From the NCBI RefSeq assembly GCF_019578655.1, contig NC_063257.1, positions 5,270,001 through 5,334,000 of the forward strand: a DNA stretch of 64,000 bases. The letters are read 5' to 3'. The position numbers were made by a program, and so were the translations under genes. The notes under the pieces are model-generated. The model did not search any database and was not told the origin of the DNA. It saw nothing but the letters and a program-made list of their open reading frames with translations. Shown piece after piece: positions 13,548-28,400 of the stretch (position 1 is its first letter; the number at the start of each line of letters is the position of its first letter). Origin of the DNA: Ricinus communis (lineage: Eukaryota; Streptophyta; Magnoliopsida; Malpighiales; Euphorbiaceae).

Positions 13548-14276
13548 GAATAGTTACTATTTGCCTATTATATTTTTTTTTCATATTATACTTGTTACTT
13601 TTAATATTTAAGAAATATATTCTTTATTCTTCTATTTTATAATTTTATATTAAAAATTTTTTGTTAAAGTTTTTATTAGACAACCATGTACTAGATTTTG
13701 GTTTTATATTATTTGCTCATTATCTTTAGTATAATATACAATTTATCCTTATAATTTATTTATTATACTAAAATTCTATTGTCTAATTTTTATATAAAAA
13801 ATAATTTTACTTTTGTACAAATTTTAATTTTTAATATAATTAAATTATAGTAAATTTTAATTATTTTAAAAGGATTTATATTAATCTAAATGTTAAAAAT
13901 TCATACAATTTAATTTTAAATTTTTAAAATAAAATAGATATTAATCTTATTATTAATTTTGTTATAGTAGAATTATAACTTTAGTAAGAAATTTGAGGAT
14001 TAAATTATATTTTTTATCAATTTAATTCTTTAATTGTATTGACTTACATTGAAAATTTTAGTATAATAAATAAAATATAGAAGTCAATTTATATATTATA
14101 TAAAAAATTAGGAAATAAATAGTATAAAACTAAACTTAATTAACGATTTTGAACAAAAATTCAGATGGAAAAGATTTTTAATATAAAATAAAAACATAAA
14201 AAAATATATTTTTAAATGTTAGAGAGTAATTAATATAATATGGAAAAACACAAGAGATAAATAATAATTACCTCTT
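13548..14276. repeat. Long imperfect inverted repeat (foldback element)
   Basis: Two arms of 200 bases or more mirror each other about position 13915. The best part is TTATTTATTATACTAAAAT near 13757 against ATTTTAGTATAATAAATAA near 14056. Outward from these, both arms keep aligning (for example 13692-13757 against 14077-14137, then 13560-13630 against 14200-14270) at an estimated three-quarters identity. No ORF lies inside. It fits a non-autonomous DNA transposon. Confidence 0.65.
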
Positions 14277-14700
14277 TTATTTATTCTACTAAATAAAATT
14301 TTAAATATTTTAATATAATAATAAAAAAGTAAAAATAGTCATTTTGTTTTACAAAATTTACAAAACAAGCCCTTTACTAAACAAAAGAAAATCAAGTGAG
14401 ATGAGTAAAATACACAACGTTAATATTATAAAACACAAAACCTCACAATAAAAGAAAATGATTTGTTTTAGAAAAGGATGCATCTAGAAATTTCCCCCTT
14501 GTGAAGTGTACCACTTGGGCTTAGCCTCATTTTCACAAACAATACGCGGCACCCCGATACTCGGACAAACCCGGAACCAAATTTATCCCCAAACCGCAAC
14601 GTCGTTAAACTACAGTGTTCCTCTTTCACCGCTGCGACTTGTATCTCCCCCGTATCTTTTGGCTACGCCGAGGGAAGGCAGCAGGTAACTAACATCTAAC

Positions 14701-17490
14701 ATGATGATGTGGGACGATTACCAAAACCAAACTCAAAATCAAAACCAAGACCAAGACTCAAACTCAGACTCGCACCTTAATTTTGATTTTCTTTCCCTTG
14801 TCTCAAAGCCTAAGGTGATCTTAACGCCGCCCTCACAAATCTCTTCTCTTTGGCTCTTTTGTGTTATAGTGTGCAATAAATAGCTTTTGTTGTTTGGAAA
14901 TGTAGGATTACTATAAAATACTGGAAGTGGATTATGACGCTAGTGACGATGCTATTCGCTCCAATTACATACGCCTCGCTCTGGTTTGTGATTTTTTTTT
15001 TTTGGATTTAAATGTCAGTGAATTGAGGGGTTTTTAATTTCTTGAGCTGTCTTCTTGCAGAAATGGCATCCGGATAAGCAGAAAAGTGAGGATAGTGCCA
15101 CTTCTAGATTTCAAGAAATAAACGAGGCTTACCAAGGTCAATCTCACTCTTCATTGCTCTTCATTGCTGTGCATTTTGCTTTTTTCCTTTATCAAGTGGT
15201 AATGCAGTCTTTATTCATAATTTTGTTGGCACTCTCTTATCATATGTCAGCACATACTCCTTGTTACAGGTAGCTGCTCTTGTTTTTCCACTACATTTTC
15301 TAGTTATTTAATTAGGAAGTAAGTTTCATGGTAATTGTGTTGCTGAAATTTCGATTCAGAATTTTATGCGACCAAGTTTTGGATGTATTTTTGAATATAG
15401 CCATTTTCTATATTGTTAGTTGACTCCCATTCAATGGTCGTCTCTCGGCAAGATTTCTAGCTGTTGAACCTAATTTGTAATGCCTAATAAGTGTGGTTAC
15501 TCAATCCAGTGATTTGCCTCATAAGATCTGTCACCTTGTTGTATATAATAAACAATGTGTCCATCAGGCTTTTCTCAATCTATTTCTTCTTCTTCTTCTT
15601 CTTCTCTTTTCAGTTTCCCTCCCTTTCCAATGTTGGGGTTTGCCACTTCTCTTGATATGATGTTTTCCTTGGAGAATTGTAAACAAATTCATACAACAAT
15701 GAACTTAGCGTGTGCATTATTTCCTTTCATTTTACGCAAGTGCTTCTTTATTATATTTTTCTTGTTAGGTTGTTTCTGTTCACCCTGAATCTTTCTGGTT
15801 GCTGCTGATAGGATATTAGGAATGTGAAGTTTTTTTAGCATTGTCAGTGGACATGCATTCATATTATCTTGTTTTAAGGTATTATCCAGTGACAATTTAG
15901 TCAAATTCGTGCAGAATGTGTATAGGGAGAATGAGAAGGCATCTAGCTGATGGAACTGTATATTTAGCTTAGAGGCGTTTAACTTCACAAGTATGCAGAT
16001 TTCTTTTCCTGTTTGATAGCTATCTTTCTGATTCTCTTATAGCAAAACGAAAGGTTGAACAGAAAGGGAAAGAAGCAAAATGTGGTTTTAGGTGCTCACT
16101 ATTAGCATCGCCAGGTCCTGGTGTATGGCTTTAAAACTCTTATACACAAACACTTGTGCATGGTGTTTTCTGCCAAGTTATATATCAGTTTTCATCTGAA
16201 TGATTCTAAATGCAAATAATTTGTCTTCTTGTTTACCAGTATGAGATTCATCGTGTCTCCAAGATGAGAATGCTAAGATGGATGTGAGGATATACGAGAA
16301 CAGGTAGAGTCTGTAATGAGTGTATTAGAAAAAAGGTGGAGTAGTTTCTGTTAAGGACATGTTCAGAGAATTTATTGATGCCCCCATTAGAAAGATCGAC
16401 CACAATATGAAGATTGAGTGAAGAAAAGAAGGGTGGACTTAGACTAACATGAAGAAAAATGGTACAAGATGATCTAGCAGCCCTACATCTTTCTAAAGAT
16501 GTAACTCAAAATTGTTTGAAGTTGAGAAAATAATTCATATAGCTGACCCTAATTAATTTGGGGTTAATGCTTGGTTGACTTGAGTTGAGTTGTATTTGAT
16601 ATGCTTTCAGTTTGAACCTGATCAGATGTAATATCTTTATTCCTTACAACTGCTTAACTTGATGATGGTACTGAAAGTTTTGGTAAGGGCAGTAGCATAG
16701 GTAGTTTCAACAGAAAGGATATAGTTCTTGTCAAACCAATATGAGTGTTCTCCTCCTGTTAATTTTGCAGCAGGAACCACCCTAACACATCCTTGGTGTT
16801 GAACCTGAGTTTTTGTGACCCAGTTGGCTGAGACAAATTTATTTACATACAGAGGCAGCTATTGCTATGATTAATTGCCCTTGTTTACATAATTCAAATG
16901 TTAGTGCCTCTTCACACACGCACACAAGCATTTCTGTTGCTTGAAGCATGCATCATAGTCCCTGTGTTTTCGTACTTTGTTTAGTTTCACTACATGAGCG
17001 ACTGCATAGATTCCTGGGCACATTGCATATGCATTATTGCGTTGAGGCATTTGACTTTGTAGAGAATAGTCACTTGATTCCCATAATCATTTTGTTACTG
17101 CTAAAGAACAAAACTTTGAAGGAGAAAAGCGAGGACTATCAAATAACCAATAATTTTAATTAGCTGTCTTGCATACTTGCCTAATAATTGAATATTGCTT
17201 TCTGAACAGTTTTGAGTGATCCTATCAGAAGAAGAGAATATGATGATAAAGGGATGTTCTATGTTTATGATTATAATATAATAGTAAGACTCTTCCCATT
17301 TCTTGTCAAGCTTATCTTTTTCTTTTTTCTTTTTTTTTGTTTGAAAGAAGCTTATCTTTTTCTTAAACTCTCAATCTAGCTCGATTGCCATCATTAAATT
17401 ATTTGTCTATTGATGCAGGAGTATCTTAATCGTTACAAGGGCCTTATATTAACCTGTAATGGTCTCGGGATCAGACAGTCAATCTGGTAA
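14701..17490 (+). CDS. Small J-domain (DnaJ/HSP40) protein
   Basis: Five exons (14701-14814, 14906-14983, 15061-15136, 17210-17283, 17419-17490) encode 137 residues. Residues 1-38 are a Gln/Asn/Asp-rich leader. A J domain starts at DYYKILEVDYDASDDAIRSN and carries the HPD tripeptide (residues 67-69 in KWHPDKQ) that stimulates Hsp70 ATPase activity. Helix III continues as FQEINEAYQVLSDPIRRREY. The tail contains IIEYLNRYKGLILTCNGLGI, which I associate with a small plant J-protein group (At1g72416-like, from memory). It has no Gly/Phe region or zinc finger, so it is a type III J-protein. Its Hsp70 partner and compartment are not evident; no signal or transit peptide is seen. The third intron is about 2.07 kb and carries a LINE relic. 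Three consecutive ATGs open the frame and I chose the first. Confidence 0.88.
16241..16600 (+). mobile_element. Decayed non-LTR retrotransposon (LINE) 3' fragment in an intron
   Basis: Translation gives the end of a plant LINE reverse-transcriptase ORF, broken by stops and frameshifts. MRMLRWM, then a stop where the family has Cys, then GYTRTxRVCNECIRKKV, DAPIRKID, and finally a degraded AD-P tail followed by TTTGGGGTTAATGCTTGGTTGA, a common plant LINE/SINE terminal sequence. It lies in sense orientation inside intron 3 of the J-domain gene. The 5' part of the element is absent (5' truncation). The exact edges are approximate. Confidence 0.72.
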
Positions 17491-18820
17491 TACCTAAAAC
17501 AGCACCTTTTTTTAATTCATTTATGGTGCTGCAATGAAATTTGCTCAGTCTCTTACTGGTAATAGCACCATTTTAGAAGAAGAGGTGGACGGAGAATGCA
17601 ATGCAGAGTCTAGTATGCATATAGTAGAAAATGACATAATAATTGTAGTGTAACATTGGATGGATGCCTGTTTATCTCTTATCAGGGTTGTAACCTCACC
17701 ATCTAATGGTGTCTTTTGCTAGCAGCAATAATTTAGTGGCTGGAATGATGGGTTAGTTTATTTGACAAGCACACACCTGTAAATGAAATTATTTGGGACG
17801 AGTGATCTTGAGGCCAACTCAACACAGATTGCAGATAATAAATTATAACAATAATTAAGCATTAATTAATCCTTGGAATCATTGAGTATTAAGTCAGTCG
17901 CTTTGATTCCATCAGCCAGGGCAGGCAGATAAAACAAATGTGGAAGCACTTTTTCCACGGTGGAGTTCGGTACATATGTAGCCTCCATTGGTCTGCAATT
18001 AATTTATTGTGCCTTGTAAGGCAAAGAAAGCACTTGGGTGAAGGCTGATTCTGAATAATTTACGAATACTAGTTGTTTATAATTATAGTTAATGACTAGG
18101 AAACGTAGTCAAAACTCAAAAACACTTAGCATTGTCAAGGTGCAAAAAGTCTTGGGTTTGAGCTGATCGTGTAGCTGAGGTGTATGCATGTCATGCTGCA
18201 TCTTAAAAATATGTACAGCTTAAAACAAAACTGGAAAAGGAAAAAGATTAAATGATTAAAATATTGCAACTTTTTTTCTTTGAAAGTAAAATAATCACAA
18301 CTTGATATTAAAAAGATAAGGATGGAATTTTCTCTCTTCTCTTTTAATTGCTTATGAAAATGGAACACTGAGTTTGGAATTATTTTCTATTTTCTTTGTT
18401 TTTGGCTGCTTCTAGATTAATTGGGTCAATTTCTTTTTTCTTTTTTGAAGTGAGCTGAGTAATCAATTTCAATCACAAAGTCCCCATTGGAACTTTGGTT
18501 TTATTGTAAGATTGTAAGTTTTAGTTTAATTATCTGGATGAGGTAATCCTTAAAGGCATCCTGACACACTCAGTTTATATAATTAAAAATTGGGAATTTA
18601 TCACTAAATTATATTCAAATGAGTTTGGCATATGGCTCATTTAATTTATCTTTTCAAATTTAGAAACACATTTTCATACTCAGAATTGCTCAAATCTAAA
18701 ATAGTAGTAATTTATATATAAATATAAGCTTAACTGTTAAAAAAAATGATGATTTATACATAAACTCAATAATTTTTATATTAAATGTGCTTATAATATT
18801 AATATAATTTGATATTTCAA

Positions 18821-18861
<41 letters not shown>

Positions 18862-19460
18862 TTATATTTTGTTTTTATGATTTTCTTAAATAAAGAAAGA
18901 GCAACTCCGATCTTTTAAATTAAAAGTTATTTATAACCCAAAAAAATAAAGTTAAAAAACGAGCGTAATATTTATAATAATAAAAGATTTGAAATGTGTG
19001 AATAGAGGATGTTGCCGGCGTGGGTGAGGTGAGGTCCTGTGTTTCCCGTTGTATCCACCAAAAAGAAAACAAAATATGTGTGAATAGAGAGCCAGTTGGA
19101 ATAAGTTTTTGAGTTTTAATATAAAAAGACATTGTTAAAATAATAAAAAAAGAAAAAGAATTGTCGTATAAAATTACCATCTCACCCTTCCAAACGCCAA
19201 ACAGCCGTCAAAACAAATCCTCTTTTTCCACGTAATACTATTTATTTATTTATTTACTTTAACCAAAAAAAAAAATAATAATAATCCCTCTCTGTCTAAG
19301 ACCCCAAGTCACAGATAAGTAAAGCCAAACAGGCAGCCAAACCGGAAATCTACTCCTCTTTCTTTTGAAAAAAACAAGAGAAGAAATCACCACACTCGTA
19401 CCACTCTTCTCTCTTTCCCTCGGCGACCAACAAACTGCCAGAAGAACCAAACACACACCT
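17491..19460. other. Spacer between the J-domain and 14-3-3 genes
   Basis: Starts with the 3' UTR of the J-domain gene and ends with the promoter and leader of the 14-3-3 gene (about 19200-19460). No ORF here shows a recognisable protein. It contains an AT microsatellite at 18829-18858. The ORF frame of the 14-3-3 gene is open upstream to 19365, but that extension has no family similarity. Confidence 0.6.
18829..18858. repeat. (AT)n microsatellite
   Basis: About 15 AT dinucleotides in an intergenic region. Confidence 0.95.
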
Positions 19461-21127
<1,667 letters not shown>

Positions 21128-22233
21128 AAGGCATCACAAGCTTCGGCTGGTCCTAGTCTTCTTTTGGAGGAGGTGGGCTTTGAATGTCATCCATTTGTCC
21201 TGAAAGTGTTTTTAACCCTAAGAAAACCCCATCACATGATAGTTTATGTTTGGATTGAACTTACCTTTTGATCTGGAGTTATTTGGTAAGAGGGTAGCAT
21301 TCTATGTGTGTTAGGCCGTCTTGTTTTATTTGGTTGCAAATGCATTATGGCATTATGTTCTTTATATAATATCAGAAGTTATGTCTGTCTAGGATCCAAT
21401 TGGATATAGAAAATTTCCCCCTCTGCATTGTTGTTATACTATCTCTTTGAAAAAGAAAGGAAAGAAAAAACTAGAAATTGATTCAAGGTTAACCGAGCTG
21501 AATTGTGAAGGTTTTATATGTCTAAAGGAAAAAGGAAGAGACCCGTCTTAACAACAGATCTTTAAAAGGGGGGAAAAAAAACTAATTTTGAATTAGTCAA
21601 AATTCTCAGATTGTGAATGAGAATGAGGCTTTAGTCTAGATGTTGATGCTAACAGAAGCTAGAGAAAAGACTAAGAATAGCGCCCGACTCTAGTGAACAA
21701 AATAATATTATATTTATAGCATGTATGCACCGTCTTTTGAATTCATCTTAGTAAGCGGAGGCCCCCCCCCACCACACACCTAGAAGCTTCTCAATTGCAT
21801 TATATTATTATTTCATTCCTAATCATTAGTGGGAAATTAAGCCCGAGTCTGATGGGCATCACAGCTGAATATAGAAAATACAAATTATTTGCCAACCGTC
21901 CAATTCATAATTTAGTCCTAACATGCGAGCACCGTAAAAAGGGCGCACATGGCCAGTAGAAGCAAATAATTTAGCTAGATCAATAAATAAGGAATAATTC
22001 CATTGAACCAGGAAGCAACCACTCGAGCAAGAGCATACATACTAGTCACCGCAGAATCATCACCACCACATAGGCTTCACCGCATTCTATCTTATATGAT
22101 AATTAGGTCACATCTCAGGCATGAAAAGTCAAATTACACGGATAATGCCCCAGCAAGCTGGGGACTAGAGAGGCTATTTGCCTGTACAACCCAACAAGTG
22201 ATGCTCCCAGATTTCCAGAGTGCACCAAAGAAG
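21128..22233. other. Convergent spacer: 3' UTRs of 14-3-3 and CUTA
   Basis: Transcription from both sides ends here. The first 300 bases or so carry a plausible 14-3-3 3' UTR, with a CCCCCCCCCC-type run near 21765. The last 200 bases should be the CUTA 3' UTR. No coding ORF is seen. Confidence 0.6.
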
Positions 22234-24643
22234 TCAATCCCTTGTGCTGTTCTTGAGCCACTGTAGGTATGGAATGCTGCCTCCAGTGATGGGCAAGGAA
22301 ATGACCTCTGGAACGCTGAACATAATAGAGCAGGAAAAAAAAATTGTAAGTAGAGCATAGAACAAATCTTGCTAGAGGTTATTACTCATTTTGCTTGTAT
22401 GGGCAGTACAACTGCCATGGTCCTAGTAGATATAATGACAATTCTCCAAGAACAAACTAAGTTGGAAGCAGGTGTTTTATCCTAAAGTCTTCTGCAATTT
22501 TTCATTTACTTTAACTTGCAAAGTAAAACTTCTAAAAGAAATTTATTACTACATCAAGAAAATATGGTATAGAATCCTTATACATACTCGTATTCATGAT
22601 TTGCCTTGACATGGTCTGTAAGAGCATCCAGCAGAGAATCCCTAGTCTTAATTATAAGAAGTTCTTCTGAATCTGTCTGGATCTGCAACCAATGTGGACG
22701 TAAAGCAACATTAATTTTACTTGTACATAGACTTACGGACAGAAGATGGCTCGGATGGAATCTATATTGATATAACGAGTCAATCCGAGATCTCTTAACA
22801 AAAACATCTACACGGAGAATAATGGAAGCGAAGATATTTGGATTCTTACCTCTCCCTGCCACTGATACACCGATTCAATACCTATATATTCATGACATGT
22901 GTAGCCATTCATAAAAAATTAGTTTTACAGGATGTCCATACAACAATGACAATGAGTAAGGGTAAATAAAAATGGGAATGTAGAGCTGTGATATTCCTGA
23001 AAACAACATAATCCGAGAGTATGCAACATCAACAGGAAATTCGCAAGATGAAAAGCAATAAACGAAAGAGTTTATGAAATTTCATAATGTGCTCAAAATA
23101 TCTGACAGCAGAAACTATATTTTAAAAGAATACAACAATAGGAAGACTTCTCCTAAAACCAATAATAATAGTAATAACTTCAGAGATATAAGTAATTTCT
23201 CTTCATTGTAGCTAAGGAGTTGAATTCAAGTCATGCCCTCTAGCCAAATAATCTAATCTAAAGCTTTTAAGCCGTTTTTTCTTGTTGCAACTTATCGGCG
23301 ACTAAGAATGACAAAGGGTAATCAGTGTGTGAACTACGAATCTATAAATTGGCTCCTGTACTCAAAAGTATCATTTATGGCTCAAGACCAAGTCTCTAGC
23401 AATGATCCCTTAACAATTAAAGAAGAATCAACTTGGTTCAACATGTTTAGCATCAATCAATCAATACAACATGGCAGATGCTACAAGACGCAAAAAGTTA
23501 TTCTATTGGCTAAAAGAGTGGAAGCGACCAGAAAGAATTGGCACATGCCTGGTACTATGTTCACACATGCTGCTAATTTTTCTTTGACTATGCTTTGAGC
23601 CAATTTCTTTCCTGCAAACATGATTATAATTTCCAAGAATGAATTAAAGAAAGAAAACGTTAAATGCAATTTCATTTAGATAATTACTGTCCAATAAATT
23701 ACTGAAATACAACTGAAGAATAAGTGACACATTTTAAAGATATAAGCAACTTCAAGTAAATGATTAGCTTGCATGAACTTGATAAACAAATATTTGAGTG
23801 ATTCACTATATCAACAACAACAACCTATCAATCTTATATCCTCAAATCAAAAAACAACTTTCTTAGCACTACTAAATATTCATCAGTATAATGCGCACAA
23901 CATAGTTAGGCATTTCTGAAACAAATTCTATCACTTGGGATATTCTTTTCCAACAACCAAACCCCAGTGGTAAACAAAGACCTATTTAGTTCTCAATCAG
24001 GACCCAATTGGCCAATAAGTAGCAATTACGATTGCAATTCAACCAAGTAGAGAGTGAATTATGATTGGAATACTAAGTAATGAAGACAATATTACAAAAA
24101 GGGGTTTTAAAAGAATATATATTACTAAACAAACCTCCAATTTAAGCATTAAACTAATTTCCTTCCTTCTTAAACCCACATAAATAAAACGAAAGAAAAT
24201 AAAGTAAAGAACTTGAATCAGTTTACATAAAGAAAAAATAAATAAATAACTAACCTGCATCTCTGTTTGGCACAGTAACATAAACAACAACACTGGGTAC
24301 AGTGCCAGCACTGCTTTCCATTCTGATAGTATTAGCTTGTGATCGAGTACTAAACTTTGATCTAATCAACAATCCAAATACATTAATCTAAGAAAGTAAA
24401 CAAAACCGAAATCCAAGAAAAATTAATTGAAATTGGGTATACTCATTATCGTGCTTACCGTAATAGAGGAACAAAGGGGAGAGATTGAGCACAACCCGTT
24501 TTGAGAGAAGAAGAGAGAGCTGGGCAGAGATTAGAAAGGCCCAAACTTAACACGCAAAACGCACCGACTAGAGGCAAACGTCGTCGTACTGTTGAAGAAG
24601 AGATAACAGATGTAATTCTTGTTGAACAGAGTGCTGAAGCCAT
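22234..24643 (-). CDS. CUTA: CutA divalent-ion-tolerance family protein, plastid targeted
   Basis: Six exons: 24643-24459, 24361-24255, 23611-23549, 22881-22850, 22682-22588 and 22315-22234. They give 187 residues plus TGA. Residues 1 to about 70 are a Ser/Arg/Leu-rich, acid-poor presequence fitting a plastid transit peptide. The CutA1 domain then starts at VPSVVVYVTVPNRDAGKKLA and includes KEKLAACVNIVPGIESVYQW, the GEIQTDSEELLIIKT strand pair, NHEYDVPEVI and the final GGSIPYLQWL. CutA1 proteins are very stable trimers that bind copper; their role in plants is not settled. Arabidopsis CUTA (At2g33740) has a similar length and presequence. The second Met (in RMESSAG, exon 2) could start a form without a transit peptide. 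Intron 3 uses a GC donor (CCAG|GCATGT), the only way I found to keep the frame. Confidence 0.93.
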
Positions 24644-24964
24644 CTTCTGTTTTATTTATACGGTCTCTTTTTCTATTTTAATTTTTGCTTGAGATGGGAG
24701 TTTTTAGTTTTGATACTTTTACTGACATCACAAGGCAGGCATCCCCCAGTTCTTAATTCTTACTCCAGAAAGTTGCTAATTCTGCTGTCAATGGACTTCT
24801 CTCTGGAATTTTCTTTCTGGGCCTAAGATTTGTGGACTTGTTCTAGTGCTCCTTTAATTAAGCCCATTTAGTTGTATTCTTCTTTTTATAATTATCAACT
24901 TGTGATATTATTATTATTTTTAAAACAATTAAATATGTTTAGTTGCTAAAAAGAAATTATAGTA

Positions 24965-25410
24965 ATTTGAACTTGTTATTAGATCTACCATGTAATTTTT
25001 AAATTTTCATTTTCAGTACCATATTTTAATATTAATTTCAATTTTAACCTTTGTTAGAATTATTGTTCAAACTTGCTAACATGACAAGAATTCAAATTTG
25101 AACAAAAAATAATTAAATCAATATTAGAGTTATTAGCTCGTTCTATTATTAAAATATTGATGATTAAATGCATAAAATTATTACTTTTCTTAATTTTAGA
25201 ATTTTTATTAATTTTATATACTTAAATGTCAACATTTTATTAATGAATTGTTGATATAGTTTTTTTTCGGCCAGAGTTTACATCAAGTCATCAAATTTAG
25301 CTAATAATTTCATTAAGGGCTAAAATTAAAATCATGTTAAAACACAATGCTAAATTTTTTTTAAAAAAAATATATAGAAATTACATGTCAGATTTGATTA
25401 TAAAAACCAA
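24965..25410. repeat. Foldback (MITE-like) element, family A copy 2
   Basis: The left arm (about 24975-25100, starting ATCTACCATGTAATTTTTA) matches the reverse complement of the right arm (about 25285-25405, which reads AAATCTGACATGTAATTTC on the minus strand). The internal order of motifs resembles 12680-13115. Non-coding. The ends and target-site duplication were not resolved. Confidence 0.6.
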
Positions 25411-28400
25411 ATATAAAAAAGAATTGGCAATTAAGCATTAAAATATATCAACTTGTGATATGGGTCAAACTTTTTTATATTAAGAAATAAAAATTAGGAA
25501 TAATAATAATAAATATCAAAATGATACAATGTGCATTTGATAATTGTGGGGAGCAAAGCTCTGAAATGCCCACAACACAAATTGGTAGGATAGGGATACA
25601 ATTTTGATGTAATTTTTAATGGTATAGTAGTTAATCGATAGCAGGAGACAAAATAAGAGTAGTTACAAATATAATACAAATCATTTAGCATCTCTGCCTT
25701 AAAACTGTCGGTTCTCATATATTCTTCCCCTAAAAAATCCAATTTCTTTCTTTTTTATTTTATTTTAATAACTTCAATCAATACTTTATAGTAAATTTAG
25801 AGCGTTAATAACCTCTAATTAGTCTTCGTAACGGTCTCAAGATGGAAAGGACAAATACCACTAAACAGAATTATTTTATTTTTCTTTTATTAATTTAATA
25901 GTATATAAATGAGATGATAGATGATCATTTTTAATTTAACTAAAGTATATTGGATGTTTTATTTTCACTCCATTTTGGTCAGAATATCTCATTTTATTAA
26001 AAAAAAACATAACAAAACACCTTCTGTTTACTGTATCGACCAAAATCTCCTCTACCTTAAACTGGAATTATCGAAATTGGACCGAAATAACCATTTTGAT
26101 TGAAATTAACAAGATAGGTCGAGATTAAACAACTGTATAAAAAAATTATATCATTGAATTGAGTTAATTAGTTCAATAAAATTTATTATTTTCTCTATCA
26201 ATAAAAACGAATTAAAATCTAAAATCTCGCATGATCATCTCATTATTTTATCTATTATCTCATCTTATGCTTTACAATTTAACTATATATATTTTTCACT
26301 AATTTATTAATTCTTTTTGTAATTTAATTTATATTTTTTAATAATAACAACTCAATACTTATGTAATTTTATTTTTAAAGTTTTGTCGGTTACAAGATAA
26401 TATCTTATATTTTAGTCGGTTGTGTTATAGAAAGAGATTTCATTATTATAATTTTATAATAATAAAAAGTTGGGTATTCATTTGCTTATTGCTTTCTAAT
26501 ATGATATATAATTAGATTATATATAATGATCTTGTATTGTTGTAGTTTGATGGTTTAAAACTAAACTATATATATATAATCTAAAACATAATGAAATGGG
26601 ACGTCGAAATACTCCTATATGACAGTCGAAATATAATTCATAACTTTTATTTTATTACCTGCAATAGTCATGCTGAATACGTTTTAGATTATTATACAAT
26701 AAGAAAATTAATTTATATATATGACAAATAAAGATATAAAAAAATAAAAGAGGCGAGTGACTCAATATCTAATGGAGACAGACAAAACAAAAGCAAAGAC
26801 AGACTTAGTTAAGTGGAGGGATTTTAGTTAATTGTATGTTTCTTAGAGATGGCATTGATTGGTAAAATAATGAAGCATGCAAAAGATATATGCCAGGTTG
26901 GGTTCGATGTCTGTTTCCTCTTTGGTATTTTATGCCTGTTTTAATTTGATAATCCAATTAAATCCTAACAAGAGAGACAAAGTTCGCTAGAAATTGCCCA
27001 ATGGAAATGCTTCTATCTTACTCCTTTTTCTTGTTAAGCATCTACTCCCTATCTCTATATTGCACAATCCCAAAAGCTTAACCAAAAATGCCCCTTTTTC
27101 TTATACAATGTTTGCTTAAATAAAGACGTAGCTTAAGCCAATATAGGTGACTGTTGCCAGCTCAAACAGATTTAAGACACCACTCCTACTTAGTCCCTTA
27201 AATTAATTGGTTTAGGGACCATATTATTATTATTATTATTATTTGCTTAAACAGTATTGGAGTAGCTTTTATGCACATCTTCTCTTGTCCACCGTCTATC
27301 ACTAATTCATAAATTGTATTATGACTGTCAAATCTAAAAATGATAGATTAGGGAACAACTCGGATAGCATTTTAATTAGTCCTTGCCATCAGCTACTCTT
27401 TATGTTCAAGACTATTAATTATACATTTATAAGTATTTATATATATATATAAAAAAACATAAGAAATTTATATAAATCCCATATAATCTTTATAGTTTGC
27501 TCTATTTTATATAAAATTAAAATTATAATGTAAAAATTGGCTATTTAAATATAGAGAGCCAAACAATTCTTTATTTTTTACTTAAAAAAAGATAAAAAAA
27601 ATCTCATTAAAATTATATTTTATAAAATCATTGTATATAATAAATAACTTAATATAAATAAAAGGTGTTTTAGAGATGCTATTAGGGAGCAAAATAAAAA
27701 CATCAATAAATAAAAAATGAGCACAAAAAAAGAAGAGGACATGTGGCCCTAATACCGATGCACGTGTGATTTTTTTCATTTCTTTTTCTTTTTTTCTTTT
27801 TGAAAAGGGACGGTGTCTAATAGTGCAGACACCGGAGATACGGCGGATGTTGTGGCTGTTTGTGGTGGCGGACCACGGTGTTGGGAGGTGTTGCACATGC
27901 GTTTAGATAAGCAAATGTTAGAAGCTCAATGCAGAGAGTCCGTCAAATTTGTGTGTGATTTTTGTTTTACTGATAAACTCTTTGTTGATATTAAAGTGTA
28001 GAAAGGCGATAATATATTTAGTGGTGAATCTCAAGGTCTTAGGTCGAATTAATTAAGGAGACAAAAACCAAATTATTTTGTTAGGTAAATAGAATGGTTA
28101 TTTTGTTTTTGTCTACATTTAACTACTTCTCTTGGATTTAATACATTTCATTTTTTGGATTTGTTTTTCTTTTTTCTTAATAATAAAATCCATTAGAGCT
28201 TAATAGAGGATGATTCTATAACAAGAGTAACACTACTTGTTTAGCTGTAGATGCTATCTTTTATTTTACATTTTAATTATTTTTTATAAAATCTATAAAA
28301 ACATGTTTATTTGTTATTATATAAGTTTTGATAATATTTAAAATTTAAAAAATAAATTTAGTTATTTTTTATATAAAAGACATATTAATGTTTATTTTAG

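Larger units (their letters stand above)
9659..14700. other. Divergent AT-rich spacer between PGI1 and the J-domain gene
   Basis: Contains the 5' leader and promoter of PGI1 (just above 9659) and of the J-domain gene (about 14350-14700, where base composition rises). No coding ORF is supported. The middle is extremely AT-rich and is made partly of two foldback elements and TA microsatellites, listed separately. Bases 10620-11320 are less AT-rich but hold only short non-coding ORFs. Confidence 0.6.

Noticed and set aside
19365..19460. Upstream in-frame Met extending the 14-3-3 protein by 32 residues
   Set aside because: The extension has no similarity to 14-3-3 N-termini; MAAAATVP is the family-like start.
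27582..28001. Opposed ORFs (104 codons minus, 62 codons plus) in a slightly GC-richer patch
   Set aside because: Neither resembles a known protein; each is a frame shadow of the other.
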